Position numbers and translations under genes: made by a program
Shown here: positions 43,776 through 57,400 of the stretch, in pieces
How positions within the stretch are numbered: position 1 is the first letter of the stretch
Layout of the letters: every line of letters begins with the position of its first letter
Assembly: GCA_001632435.1 (NCBI GenBank)
Contig: KV423925.1
Coordinates: 184,417-248,416 of the forward strand
Direction of reading: 5' to 3'
DNA from: Calocera cornea HHB12733
Lineage: Eukaryota > Basidiomycota > Dacrymycetes > Dacrymycetales > Dacrymycetaceae
Length of the DNA: 64,000 bases
The notes under the pieces: model-generated
What the model was told of the DNA's origin: nothing
The model's database searches: none
The model's input: only the letters and a program-made list of their open reading frames with translations

Positions 43776-44115
43776 TACTGTACAACAGTTCAGCAGCACT
43801 CCACATTTGGGCCGAATACAGTACGTACAATTCGAAGACTGTCACATCAGCCTCGACGTTACCGGAAAGCATGGCTACCTGATAGCAAAAACGATATGAA
43901 TACTTCAGCGATCCTCCATCAAACTGTCAAAGTGAAGGTCACAATTGATCCCCTCAAAATAGTGCATACATGTGTCTTCCTCCTTCCGATTCATACAACA
44001 CTCTGCTCACAGCATTTCATACCCTCCAGACATGCCTATTAGTTAAACATGACCTTTGTGCACTACTCCGGACGTCGAGGTGGCCACACCTCATTTCCTC
44101 CAATACGCCATCCAT
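43776..44115. repeat. Inverted copy of the 3' flank of reductase D
   Basis: This segment is the near-identical reverse complement of about 53,250-53,586, the region just after reductase gene D (shared blocks include AACATGACCTTTGTGCACTA and CTGTCAAAGTGAAGGTCACA). It starts inside the last exon of gene C and continues about 330 bp beyond the stop codon. The 3' flank of gene E is unrelated. Confidence 0.85.
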
Positions 44116-47100
44116 CGTTGTGCGTCCTCCTCTCCAAGCGGCTTGAGCCTCCTCAGCGTCTCGCTCCGCGCCTCTGCCTGCTCAGTCTCTAGATCCGGCA
44201 TACCCATCGCCTCCCGTGCTCTGTAACTCGTCGCTGTCCCGGGACCCAGGGAGGTCTCGCTCTCTGCGACCCCGCGGTAGAAGTCAAGCAGCTTGATAGC
44301 AGGGTTCCTCGTAACCTCTGTGTGGTCCTCGGCGGCCTCAGACAGCGCCCGAAGCCACTTCGAGAACGGGACGAGCGTGCAGCCGAGCTGCCCTGCAAGG
44401 GGGCCGAGCATCGAGTCCCACGACACAGGGTGCGGATGTACGAGGTGCAGGTACGTGGAAGTTCCACTCGGCGTATCAGTCGAGCCGTGCATCACCTCGA
44501 TGATCTGGCAGCGTTGTTAGTCCACACCTCCGTCGCGCGACCAACATTACATACCGACTCCGCAGCCACATCCGTCGGGATCCAGCTAACGCATCCAGGA
44601 AGGCTGGGGAGCATCTTGAGCCTTTCGCCGCTCTTGACAATCAGAGGGAGCCAGTCCGTCTTGTTCCACGCGCCGTTCTTCACCGACCCCGCCAGTTGCC
44701 CGACACGCCAGATCGTCGCTCTGAGCCCGCGCTGCTCGGCCGCAGCGAGCATGATGCGTTCGGTCACCCACTTGCTCTCAGAGTACCCCGTGCCGGAGGC
44801 GATGACGGGGTCGGCAATGGGCGCTTCTGGCACAGGGCGCGGTTCCGGCCAACGCATAAGCGTGCCAATGGAGGACGTGAAGATGAGCTGTGCAGGCACG
44901 GGACCGGCAGCCTTCAGTGCAAGATCAACAAGCCCGCGAGCAGCGCGGATGTTGGTCTCGAAGGAGGACAGCGAGAGGTTGAAGTCCAGACGCCAAGCGT
45001 TGTGGATGATGGTTGAAACAGACTGGCAGAGCTGATAGATCTGTCAATATCGAGTTACTGTGCATTCCGAAGGGGACTTACCTCTTGGAACAATTCTTGA
45101 CTTAATCCAAGGTTCTCGCTCGCCACATCCGACTCGATAAGCCGGAGCTTCTTCGACTCCAGCAGCTGTGTGTCCAAGCCCCTATCGATGAATGCGTCCC
45201 GCTGACGAGCCACGATGCCAAGCGTCGCACTAACCCGGTTGACCGCATAAACGCGTTCGACGCACTCATCCTGGAGAAGTTGCTCAAGGAGATATGCTCC
45301 AAGAGTGCCCGTCGACCCGGTTAGGAGCACGACTTCGCCTGGAGTAGCACGCGCTGTTGGTGTGTGAACCGGGAAGCCCTGTGTGTACTTCTCGATCATG
45401 TCATGCATGGCATCGATGGCACTTGAACGGTCTTCTTCTTCGTCTTCGATATCATGCCCCATTACCTCAGCAACAGTCTTCGCCATGTATCTCACAAGGC
45501 GTTTGACAGTCGGGTAGTTGAATACGAGATTGTGAGGGACAGAGGTGGCAGCGATTTCCGACTTCCCCTCCGGCCTCGGCGTTTGACGAAGTGCGTTCAT
45601 GATGGCGGAACGTATGTATGTTGCCTGCAAACTTCGAACCGCTCAACATGTGAACCCTCGCAAGGGAGGAGTTAGTAGAGCATACCTGTCACACCCTTGC
45701 TCGAACAAATCACGCGATTCATCGATTGGTGCTCTATGGCGGCTCTCGTCATCCCGCATAACCCCATTGACCAGGCGAACAATGAAATAATGCAGTCCAG
45801 CTTCGTTCCATGTTGCAGGAGGTTGGGCGTACATAGCCTTAGTCGGCTGTTCGGATACTGTGTAGAGATTGTCTATCTCTTCCGAAAGTCTGCGACATAT
45901 CCGTTACTACAGATCCCACAACTATGAACAAGTTGCGCACACTTGTAATGAAGCATTCCTCGAGATAGTTCCTTTAGGCGTCTTGACGAAAGATTTCTTC
46001 CTCGGGTCAAGGACCAAGATGAACTCCTTGAAGATCCTAGAATGTTGAGGTGCGAATGCGTTTGCCTTCTCTATATCTGGCCAGATGAGGTTGCGGAAAG
46101 CTGCGAGTTCGTCCTCGGTCGTGACCTTGATGTGCCCGGCGGGCTCGATGGCAACGCCGACTTGGGCTCTAGCTCTGCCGAACAACATGCAAGCTTGCAC
46201 ATTGGGATTACCACCAATGATATTCTCTCCCTCATCTTGTTAACCTTCGCCACATCAGATTTGTGATCCACACTCACCCATAGGACCGGGGTTGGTCTTC
46301 TCTCCATTTGACATCATGATTTGGTCATCAGCACTGTATTGAGCCATTACCGCGTTGCTCTCGAATAGAGCTTAGAATACATACCGCCCAATGACTTTCC
46401 ACAAGTTCTTCCTGGTAGGGTGTCGCTGGAGCAAGTCGTTGGTGTCGTAGGCTTTCACTTCCGGACAGTTGTAAACAGCGATGGGATGTTCATCGGAATC
46501 CTGATAGATGAGCGTTAGCATGGATTGAATGCGACCCACGTGTTGAATAAGACCTACGAGCACAACCATCCGGTAGAGAACATTGGATTCTGGGATAAGG
46601 TTCACTCGCATGCTAGGGTATAGTTTGCCGTACTGGGTTGATCGCTTCAGTTGCCAGGTAAATCGCATTGTGTCGACCAAGACCCACATTCCAGTCCATA
46701 GGATCTTCCTTCCTCGTGACATCAAGAGTGAAGAGCAGGGCAAACTCAGTCCTGTCTACTGGTCAGAAAGCGATTCCACACCGTGATTACAACGACTTAC
46801 GTGCCATATACGCATCCCAAATTAACGCCAGCCTTGGCCAACTGATCTCCGATCTCTTTCGGTAACGGACCTCCTCCATACATCTGGTTCGGAAGCCGTC
46901 AGTCATATGGAGTTTAGGATGCCGATCATCCTTACCGCTGCCTTCAAGGTGGCCAGGCACTTTACAGCATCTTCATTCTGGGACCATTCCTGACACTCGG
47001 TTAGAAAGTGAGTGAGAAGTACGATTATCTCTATTCTCACGATGAAGACGCTAGGCACGGTGAGAATATAGTCCGCTCTCCCACGTTTCGACGCTTCCAG

Positions 47101-48189
47101 AACCGTCTCGGGCGACGGCACAGCCGGGACTTTTGACGGTCTGAACATAAGGGAAGTGATTCCGGCTATTACAAGTTCATCAACAGCCGTGCCATGTAAT
47201 GGATCAAATGGCTCACCGGCCGTCCCAGCCCCAATGATCATGTCCACTGCCATAGCATGGAAAGCGGGGAGGCCGAGTAGACCCCACCTCGTACCCGCTT
47301 TCTCGTAATCCCCGTGCAGCAGAAGCCGCATCGTAGACTCGAAGAATCTGTAGGTCATCGGAATTGGTTTTGGGAAGCTTGTGCTGCCAGAGGAATGGAG
47401 GATCATGAGCGGGCTGGTCTTGGTGACGTTGGCGTATTCGGGGAAGGTCTGCACATGCGGAAGGGTGGGAGTACGTGAGGCATCTTCCTGTGCGTTGTAC
47501 GGCTTGACAGGCTCTGACTCGAGCCGCGGATACAGGTCGGTGTACTTTGGAACGTCGAGCAGGTGAACGCATGGGAGGAGAGCAAGCACATCCGCGGTCG
47601 TCTCCTGCAGCGCGGTCGCAGGAGCTCCAGCAGTTGGGACAGAGCCGACGATATACTGGCACGATGTAGCCTTGATGAGATGCTCGACCGCGGGGACAGA
47701 GTTCCGCGTACTGATCGGGAATGCCTGCAATACGACGAGTGTCAGTGAGACATCCAAGCGCATATACCTGGTGGGACGTACCACAAAACCCGCTCTGAGG
47801 ATGGCGAAGACCAGCGTGCAGTAGGTGAGCGTGTCCATGTTAGCCAGAAGCCCGATCCTGACACCGCCTTTCCTCTGCTCGTCGGACATCTTCGCCTCCT
47901 CCCTGAGTTTTGCAGCTAGCCTAAAGGATGCACGCACAACTGTTGCAGGGCGCTCTTAGCTAGTGCTCAGACAGCTCAGACAAGAAATAGAACACGCACG
48001 TTCACCCCATGTGATAGTAACCTCTTCGTCTGCCCCTGTGGATACAAGTACAGCCCACGGGTGATCGTGGTTGTGCTCCAGGTGCCAGTCCAGCCATTGT
48101 GGGAAAGGAAGAGTGTCGTCTACAGGTGGCACAATGAAAGCCGTCGCGGTCGTGGTATGTGAGTGGTCAGGTGCGTCACCGGCAGGCAT
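44091..48189 (-). CDS. Adenylate-forming reductase (A-T-R), copy C
   Basis: Fourteen exons (48189-48000, 47939-47782, 47724-47041, 46989-46936, 46883-46801, 46751-46688, 46632-46558, 46500-46385, 46333-46278, 46226-45941, 45889-45686, 45631-45082, 45040-44555, 44504-44091) encode 1139 residues. An adenylation domain (P-loop HSSGSTSFPKP at 226-236), a carrier site GCDS-LQA at about 654-660 whose serine would receive phosphopantetheine, and a thioester-reductase domain with the NADP motif LTGSTGTLGAYLL and the catalytic YSESK. Such enzymes activate a carboxylic acid as an adenylate, load it on the carrier and reduce it to an aldehyde or alcohol, in lysine or specialised metabolism. It is almost identical to copy E but inverted, and near the 3' end carries D-like variants. 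Substrate not predictable by eye. Confidence 0.85.
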
Positions 48190-49183
48190 GATGTCGGTGT
48201 ATCGTGTTCAAGGAGTACTTCTGTGGCCTCCTCAATCGCTGGGGAAGAGCAGTGTCGATGTAGAAGGTCGACGCCATGATAGACCAGCCGGGGATATAGG
48301 CTAGCAGCAAGACTTCGGTGGTACTAGCGTTCAATGTGCTTATTACTGCCATATCGGGAGGGAAGAAGCGGGCCGAACGAGAACTAATTGTACATGATTC
48401 AGCAAATTTTCCGCTCTAGCAGCAAAGAGTCTGACGATAGCACGTATTGAGTCGGAGGTGAGTATACACTCTGGCGTGTAAGCTTTTGCGTTGAGTCGGC
48501 GTTGTTCCAAAGGAGTTCTAAGCCGCTCCAGAGCGGAAGAAGGTATACTTTGTACTGACAGGTCTGACAAAGCGTGACAAAGCGTGACAAAGCGTGACAA
48601 AGCGTAACAGATCCTGACAAATCCTGACAGAGCCCCGTCCGTTTGAATGGGTCTCTCCCGGAGGCTTTTTCTATCCCTGATCGACGGACCCGGGCTGCAG
48701 ACTGAAAACTGAATGCCTTTTCGGCTATGGATGGGCAATATCATGGGGGTTTTGTCTCGACGTCTTCGGCTTGTTCTGTAACTACTTACTCCACCCCTGT
48801 TCACTGATGTTCGAGATGGCTTTGCTCCATCTGGGGTGCGGGGAAAACGCGTGGACGAGTGCACAGCGCGCTGTTGGGTCCAACAGGAAGCCCATGCGAT
48901 GCCAGCATCAACTTAAGACCGCGACTGAATTATCCAACACCGCGACGACCAATGGTGGAGGACGGTATTCATGTGTTTCGGTTCTCAATAGTCAATGGCA
49001 ATCGATCAGGCATAGATCGGCTCTCTCGACGGGCTTTGATTGGGCAGCACTGAGTACATTTATGATCGTGCTGTCTGGGGGACAAGCTCCTTGGTCTGCC
49101 GTGGTTATCGTCCCTTGGTACTGTTCTGCCTCAGCCGTTGATCACACGATAAACCTGCTCTTTGAACACGATATACTGATATC
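48190..49183. promoter_or_regulatory. Divergent promoter region between reductases C and D
   Basis: About 190 bp next to gene C (48,190-48,382) is an inverted near-identical copy of the sequence before gene E (54,229-54,420), so C and E probably share regulation. Further out lies a run of seven 10-bp units, TGACAAAGCG, at 48,565-48,634 (four exact, three degenerate). No gene is seen in the spacer. Confidence 0.55.
48565..48634. repeat. 10-bp tandem repeat, TGACAAAGCG x 4 plus 3 degenerate units
   Basis: Exactly 10-bp periodic, i.e. close to one helical turn, about 380 bp from gene C and 550 bp from gene D start codons. The later units read TAACAGATCC, TGACAAATCC and TGACAGAGCC, keeping the TGACA core. 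It could be a transcription-factor site array or a neutral microsatellite. Confidence 0.7.
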
Positions 49184-52100
49184 ATGCCCGTTGGTGACGC
49201 TCCTAACGACTCCCATGAGACGACTGGGACGACTTTCATTGTGCCACCTCTAGACGACACTCTTCCTGCGCCGCAATTCCTCGACTGGAACCTAGAGCAC
49301 AACCACGACCACCCTTGGGCGGTCCTTGTGGGATCCGGCGCCGATGAAGACATTACTATTACATGGGGTGAACGTACGTGTCCATTTTGGCAGTGAGGCA
49401 TGGCTGAGTAAACTTTTGGAACAGTTGCACGAGCGTCCCTTAGGATGGCCGCGAAACTGAGGAAGGAGGTGAAGGTGCCGGATGAGCAGAGAAAAGACGG
49501 GGTCCTGATCGGGCTGCTGACTAACACGGACGCGCTCACCTGTGCCACCCTCATCTTCGCTATCTTCCGAGCTGGTTTCACGGCACGTCTCTGCCAGCTA
49601 TGCAATGTAGTATGTATCACTAATACTCTTCGCATACCAGGCATTCCCTATCAGCACCCGCAACTCTGTCCCTGCGGTCGAACACCTCATCAAGGCAACG
49701 TCTTGCCACTATCTCTTCGGTTCTGTTCCAACTCCTGGAGCTCCTGCGACTGCGCTACAGGAAACGACAAAGGAAGTGCTTGCTCTTCTCCCATCCGTTC
49801 ACCTGCTGGACGTTCCCAAGTACACAGACCTGTATCCGAGACTTGACTCAGAGCCTGTCCAACCGTACGACTCACATGAAGATGCCTCGCGCACTCCTAC
49901 CTTGCCGCATGTGCAGGCATTTCCGGAATATGCCCACATCACTAACAATAGCCCGCTCATGCTTCTCCATTCTTCTGGCAGTACAAGTTTCCCGAAGCCA
50001 ATCCCGTTGAGCCACAAGTTCTGGAACGCCATGGCACGCTGCGCAATCCATGGAGACTTAGAGAAGGCCGGTACCAGATGGGGTGTTCTCGGCCTCCCAT
50101 TAGCCCATGGTATGGGAGTATCCTTGATCCTTGCAGCTGCATCCGCGGGTGAGTCATCTAACTCAACGCATGACACTCCGGTTGATGAAGCTTTTCAAGT
50201 TGGGACAACTTCGCTCCTGTTCAAGCCGTCCCCATTGCTGACCGTACCTTCACCCGAGACGATTCTAGAGGGTTCACGACGTGGAAAGGCGGATTACATC
50301 TTCACCGTGCCTAGCTTCTTTGTTGTGAGTTCGCAGATAGACACAGCCATCCACTGCGGTCTAATGAAGTCTCAGGAGTGGTCAAGGGACACGAATGCCG
50401 TGAACTATCTAACCACGATCAAGGGAGCGGTAAGAACGATGGGCATGCTACGCATCCTATAACTGACGAATTTTCCAACAGTTTTACGCAGGCGGTCCTT
50501 TACCGAAAGACGTTGGAGACCAGCTGGCCGAGGCAGGCGTTAACTTAGTGTGTGTATATGGCATGTCAGTTCTCTTCGTTTCGATGATTTGACTACTTTC
50601 TGATTGAGGAAACAGGACTGAGCTTGCCCTGATATTCCCCTTGGATGTCGATAAGAAGGAGGATCCCATGGACTGGAACGTAAGTTTTTTTCCAGTGCAG
50701 CGCGGATCTTTGACGCAAATTTGTCAATTCAGTACGGAAAACTGTACCCTGACATGCCAGTCAACCTTATCCCAGAAGGAGATAATTTTTATAGGCTTGT
50801 TGTGCTGGTGCGTCTTTCCCCTCCTGCAGGCCGCTCCCACTAAGTGATAACGCTCATTAACCAGGACTCGGACGAACATCCCATCGCCGTTTATAATCGT
50901 CCGGATATCAAAGCCTTTGACACCTACGATTTGCTGGAACAACACCCTACGAGGAAGAACATGTGGAAACTCATCGGACGGTATGTCTCTAAACGGCGAG
51001 TGATGATAGCTTAGTAACGGCTCAATCTAGCGCCGATGACCAGATCATGATGTCAAATGGGGAGAAGACGAACCCGGGGCCTATAGGCGAGTATGCATCG
51101 TACGTCTGACTAGGCAGCGATGACTGACGGTGCAGCCAGAGAGTATCATCAGTGGAGACCCTAATGTGCAGGCTTGTATGATGTTCGGAAGAGCTAGAAC
51201 CCAAGTTGGCATTGCCATCGAGCCCGCTGAACACATCAAGGTCACGACCGAGGATGAGCTTGCCGCTTTCCGCAACCTTATCTGGCCGAAGGTTGAGAAA
51301 GCGAACGCCTTCGCACCTCAACACTCTAGAATCTTCAAGGAGTTCATCCTCGTCATTGATCCGAAGAAGAAGCGTTTCATCAGGACACCGAAAGGGACTC
51401 TTTCGAGGAATTCCTCCCTGCAGCAGTACGTCCTGCTTTGTGCATAGCTTCTTGTAGTAGCTGATATCTCTCAGACTTTCCGAAGAGATCGAACAATTGT
51501 ACACGGCCGCCGAGCAACCTACCAAAGCCGCATATGCTAGACCTCCGGTCACGTGGAACGGGGCAGCACTACATTCCTTCGTTGTTCGCCTTGTTAATGG
51601 AGTCATGCGGGAAGATGACAGCCGCCACAGAGCACCCATCGACGAATCGCGCGATTTGTTCGAGCAAGGATGTGACAGGTATGCTCTGTTGTGCCTCCGA
51701 AAGAGTCAAGTTTGAGACATGTGTGTGAACAGTTTGCAAGCGACATACATCCGTTCCGCTATTACGAACGCACTGCGTCAAGCGCCAAAGCCGGAGGGCA
51801 AGCCAGATAGAGCTGCGACCTGTGTCCCCCACAACCTCGTTTACAACTATCCAACTGTGAAGGGTCTGGTGAACTACATGATAAGAGCAGTGACCGCCGC
51901 AACGGGCCACGAAATCGACGACGCTGAAAACCTATCGACGGCCATAGACGACATGTATGCTATGATCGAGAAGTACACGCAAGACTTGCCAGTCCATGCA
52001 CCTACCGAGCGCGGTGCATCCGGAGAGGTCGTTCTGTTGACAGGCTCGACTGGTACTCTCGGATCATATCTCCTGCAAGGGCTTCTCCAAGATGAACGCG

Positions 52101-53272
52101 TCGAGCGTGTGTATGCTGTCAACCGAGGTAGCGCGAAGCATGACCTTGCGGCTCGTCAGCGTGACGCATTCATCGACCGGGGTTTGGACACGAAGCTGTT
52201 GGAGTCGAAGAAACTCCAGCTTCTCGAGTCGGATGTAGCCAGCGAGAACCTCGGATTCGCTGCCGAGCTGTTCCAAGAGGTAATTTGAATTCAGAAGGCA
52301 CGGTAACTCGATGTTTGACAGTTTCACCAGGTCTGCCGTTCCGTCTCAACCATCATCCACAACGCTTGGCGCCTGGATTTCAATCTATCACTGCCCGCGT
52401 TCGAGTCTCATGTGCGCGCCTCTCGTGGGCTTGTCGATCTTGCACTAAAGGCAACTGGACCTGTGCCTGCCCAACTCATCTTCACGTCCTCAATCGGCAC
52501 GCTCACGAGATGGTCTGAACCTCGCCCCGTGCCCGAAGTACCCATTACCGACCCCGTCATCGCCGTTGGAACCGGATACTCTGAGAGCAAATGGGTGACC
52601 GAGCGTATCATACTCGCCGCGGCTGAGCAGCGCGGGCTCAGAGCGACGATCTGGCGTGTCGGGCAACTGGCGGGCTCGGTGAAGAACGGCGCGTGGAACA
52701 AGACGGACTGGCTCCCGCTGATTGTCAAGAGCGGAGAGAGGCTCAAGATGCTCCCTAGCCTTTCTGGGCGCGTTAGCTGGATCCCAACGGATGTGGCTGC
52801 AGAGTCGGTATGTAGTATCGGGCGCACGACTGAATTTTTAAGCTGACAACGCTGCCAGATCATCGAGGTGATGCACGGTTCCGCTGATACGCCGAGCGGC
52901 ACTTCCACCTACCTGCACCTCGTACATCCGCATCCCGTGTCGTGGGACTCGATGCTCGCCCCCTTGGCAACGCAGCTCGACTGCACTCTTGTCCCGTTTT
53001 CGAAGTGGCTCCGCGCACTGTCCGAGGCCGCCGAGGACCACACAGAGGTTACGAGGAACCCTGCTATCAAGCTGCTCGACTTCTACCGCCAGATCGCGGA
53101 GAGCGAGGGCGCACGGGAACCGGAGACAGTGACGATCCCTAAGGCGCGGGAGGCGATGGGGTTGCCGAATCTGGAGACCGATCAGGCAGAAGCACGCAGC
53201 GAGACATTGAGGAAGCTGAAGCCGCTCGGAGAGGAGGACGCACAACGATGGATGGCGTATTGGAGGAAATGA
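49184..53272 (+). CDS. Adenylate-forming reductase (A-T-R), copy D
   Basis: Fourteen exons (49184-49373, 49425-49582, 49641-50324, 50376-50429, 50482-50564, 50616-50679, 50733-50807, 50865-50980, 51031-51086, 51140-51425, 51475-51678, 51733-52279, 52322-52807, 52859-53272) with the same intron positions as C and E, 1138 residues. Domains: adenylation (HSSGSTSFPKP; FYAGGPLPKD; CVYGMTEL), carrier (GCDS|LQATYIRSAI) and reductase (LTGSTGTLGSYLLQG; GYSESKWVTE). It differs from C/E at many residues across the whole length and so is the older paralogue. Two donors (after exon 2 and exon 9) read GC instead of GT, where C and E have GT. All motifs are intact, so it is probably functional if GC-AG splicing works. 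Confidence 0.85.
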
Positions 53273-53589
53273 GGTTTGGCCACCTCGACGTCCGGAGTAG
53301 TGCACAAAGGTCATGTTTAACTAATAGGCATGTCTGGAAGGTATGAAATGCTGTGAGCATAGTATTGTATGAATCGGAAGGAGGAAGACACATGTATGCA
53401 CTATTTTGAGGGGATCAATTGTGACCTTCACTTTGACAGTTTGATGGAGGATCGCTGAAGTATTCATATCGTTTTTGCTATCAGGTAGCCATGCTTTCCG
53501 GTAACGTCGATGCTGATGTGACAGTCTTCGAATTGTACGTACTGTATTCGGCCCAAATGTGGGGTGCTGCTGAACTGTTGTACAGTAAG

Positions 53590-54228
53590 TTATGTATACG
53601 GCATGTACTGTATCGTCGCGGACAGGTTGTACCGCATGCATGACCCCCCTGTACCATTTATGCACCATCCGTGCTAGTAAGTGGTCCATCATTCCAGGCC
53701 TGTCCTACGCACACAGATCCGCATCGCTCAACATGACCTGCATTCTGAATGTACAGTACAGTACTCTTCTCATGATCGTTACTTCTGCGGAAAAGGAGTC
53801 CGTTACGTAACGGAATTTGACTTGCATTCGTACCGGGGGCCCTTAAGAGACTGAATTGACCCCGTGCCGGACCGTGGGAATGAGAGCCCCTCTTCGATAA
53901 CGTCACCGAGATTTGCATCTCGCCCCTCCACACAATCGCAGGTGTCATACCTCTTTCACCTCGGAATGCTCATCGATCCGATGTCGTTTGGGACGATTTT
54001 TGCTGTCACTAGATCTTTGGACGACTCATGTCTGCAGTTGGACTGCACACCGTCCACCGTGACGATACACCGGGACCGACCCGCCGGAAACCGGAGCGAC
54101 CAAGTGCCGGAGGCGGCTATCAGCGTTGCTCGGCTCCCGGCGTGGAAGGCGGTAATTTTGGACCCGTATACGGAGATGTGCGACCTTCGCGCGCATGTTA
54201 GCGCGGGGACTTCGGTCGAAGGCGTAGT
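53590..54228. other. Gene-free stretch between reductases D and E
   Basis: No gene supported. Open frames up to 134 codons (53,864-54,268, plus) lack protein-like composition. Upstream of 54,229 the sequence no longer matches the C promoter. Confidence 0.45.
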
Positions 54229-54420
54229 TCTCGTTCGGCCCGCTTCTTCCCTCCCGATATGGCAGTAATAAGCACATTTACGCTAGTACCACCGAAGTCT
54301 TGCTGCTAGCCTATATCCCCGGCTGGTCTATCATGGCGTCGACCTTCTACATCGACACTGCCCTTCCCCAGCGATTGAGGAGGCCACAGAAGTGCTGTTT
54401 GAACACGATACACCGACATC

Positions 54421-57400
54421 ATGCCTGCCGGTGACGCACCTGACTACTCACGTACCACGACCGCGACGGCTTTCATTGTGCCACCTGTAGACGACACTCT
54501 TCCTTTCCCACAATGGCTGGACTGGCACCTGGAGCACAACCACGACCACCCGTGGGCTGTACTTGTATCCACAGGGGCAGACGAAGAGGTTACTATCACA
54601 TGGGGTGAACGTGCGTGTTCTATTTCTTGTCTGGGCACTAGCTAAGAGCGCCCTGCAACAGTTGCGCGTGCATCCTTTAGGCTAGCTGCAAAACTCAGGG
54701 AAGAGGCGAAGATGTCCGACGAGCAGAGGAAAGGCGGTGTCAGGATCGGGCTTCTGGCTAATGTGGACACGCTCACCTACTGCACGCTGGTCTTCGCCAT
54801 CCTCAGAGCGGGTTTTGTGGTACGTCCCGCCAGGTACATGCGCTTGGATGTCTCACTGACACTCGTCGTATTGCAGGCATTCCCGATCAGTACGCGGAAC
54901 TCTGTCCCCGCGGTCGAGCACCTCATCAAGGCTACATCGTGCCAGTATATCGTCGGCTCTGTCCCAACTGCTGGAGCTCCTGCGAGCGCGCTGCAGGAGA
55001 CGACCGCGGATGTGCTTGCTCTCCTCCCATGCGTTCACCTGCTCGACGTTCCACAGTACACCGACCTGTATCCGCGGCTCGAGTCAGAGCCTGTCAAACC
55101 GTACAACGCACAGGAAGATGCCTCACGTACTCCCACCCTTCCGCATGTGCAGACCTTCCCCGAATACGCCAACGTCACCAAGACCAGCCCGCTCATGCTC
55201 CTCCATTCCTCTGGCAGTACGAGCTTCCCAAAGCCAATTCCGATGACCTACAGATTCTTCGAGTCTACGATGCGGCTTCTGCTGAACGGGGATTACGAGA
55301 AAGCGGGTACGAGGTGGGGTCTACTCGGCCTCCCCGCTTTCCATGCTATGGCAGTGAACATGATCATTGGGGTTGGGACGGCCGGTGAGCCATTTGATCC
55401 ATTACACAGCACGGCTGTTGATGGACTTGTGATAGCCGGAATCACTTCCCTTATGTTCAGACCGTCCAAAGTACCCGCTGTGCCGTCGCCCGAGACGGTT
55501 CTGGAAGCGTCGAAATGTGGGAGAGCGGACTATATTCTCACTGTGCCGAGCGTCTTCATCGTGAGAATAGAGATAATCGTACTTCTCACTCACTTTCTAA
55601 CCGAGTGTCAGGAATGGTCCCAGAATGAAGATGCTGTAAAGTGCCTGGCCACCTTGAAGGGAGCGGTAAGGATGATCGGCATCCTAAACTCCATATGACT
55701 GACGACTTCCGAACCAGATGTATGGAGGAGGTCCGTTACCGAAAGAGATCGGAGATCAGCTGGCCAAGGCTGGCGTTAACTTGGGATGCGTATATGGCAC
55801 GTAAGTCATTGTAATCACCGTGAGGAATCGCTCTCTGACCAGTAGACAGGACTGAGGTTGCCCTGCTCTTCACTCTTGATGTCACGAGGAAGGAAGATCC
55901 TATGGACTGGAATGTGGGTCTTGGTCGACACAATGCGATTTACCTGGCAACTGAAGCGATCAACCCAGTACGGTAAACTATACCCTAGCATGCGAGTGAA
56001 CCTTATCCCAGAATCCAATGTTCTCTACCGGATGGTTGTGCTCGTAGGTCTTATTCAACACGTGGGTCGCATTCAATCCATGCTAACGCTCATCCATCAG
56101 GATTCCGATGAACATCCCATCGCTGTTTACAACTGTCCGGAAGTGAAAGCCTACGACACCAACGACTTGCTCCAGCGACACCCTACCAGGAAGAACTTGT
56201 GGAAAGTCATTGGGCGGTATGTATTCTAAGCCCTATTCGAGAGCAACGCGGTAACGGCTCAATACAGTGCTGATGACCAAATCATGATGTCAAATGGAGA
56301 GAAGACCAACCCCGGTCCTATGGGTGAGTGTGGATCACAAATCTGATGTGGCGAAGGTTAACAAGATGAGGGAGAGAATATCATTGGTGGTAATCCCAAT
56401 GTGCAAGCTTGCATGTTGTTCGGCAGAGCTAGAGCCCAAGTCGGCGTTGCCATCGAGCCCGCCGGGCACATCAAGGTCACGACCGAGGACGAACTCGCAG
56501 CTTTCCGCAACCTCATCTGGCCAGATATAGAGAAGGCAAACGCATTCGCACCTCAACATTCTAGGATCTTCAAGGAGTTCATCTTGGTCCTTGACCCGAG
56601 GAAGAAATCTTTCGTCAAGACGCCTAAAGGAACTATCTCGAGGAATGCTTCATTACAAGTGTGCGCAACTTGTTCATAGTTGTGGGATCTGTAGTAACGG
56701 ATATGTCGCAGACTTTCGGAAGAGATAGACAATCTCTACACAGTATCCGAACAACCGACTAAGGCTACGTACGCCCAACCTCCTGCAACATGGAACGAAG
56801 CTGCACTGCATTATTTCATTGTTCGCCTGGTCAATGGGGTTATGCGGGATGACGAGAGCCGCCATAGAGCACCAATCGATGAATCGCGTGATTTGTTCGA
56901 GCAAGGGTGTGACAGGTATGCTCTACTAACTCCTCCCATGCGAGGGTCCACATGTTGAGCGGTGCGAAGTTTGCAGGCAACATACATACGTTCGGCCATC
57001 ATGAACGCACTTCGTCAAACGCCGAGGCCGGAGGGGAAGTCGGAAATCGCTGCCACCTCTGTCCCTCACAATCTCGTATTCAACTACCCGACTGTCAAAC
57101 GCCTTGTGAGATACATGACGAAGACTGTTGCTGAGGTAATGGGGCATGATATCGAAGACGAAGAAGAAGACCCTTCAAGTGCCATCGATGCCATGCATGA
57201 CATGATCGAGAAGTACACACAGGGCTTCCCGGTTCACACACCAACAGCGCGTACCACTCCAGGCGAAGTCGTACTCCTAACGGGGTCGACGGGCACTCTT
57301 GGAGCATATCTGCTTCAGCAACTTCTCCAGGATGAGTGCGTCGAACGCGTTTATGCGGTCAACCGGGTTAGTGCGACGCATGGCATCGTGGCTCGTCAGC

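Noticed and set aside
47200..47260. A GATCATGTCC match inside reductase C as an outlying island motif
   Set aside because: Only a single CATG unit is present without the 6-bp repeat; the same codons occur in copy E.
49184..53272. Calling reductase D a pseudogene because of two non-GT donors
   Set aside because: All exons keep frame, intron positions equal those of C and E, and every catalytic motif is intact; GC-AG introns can be functional.
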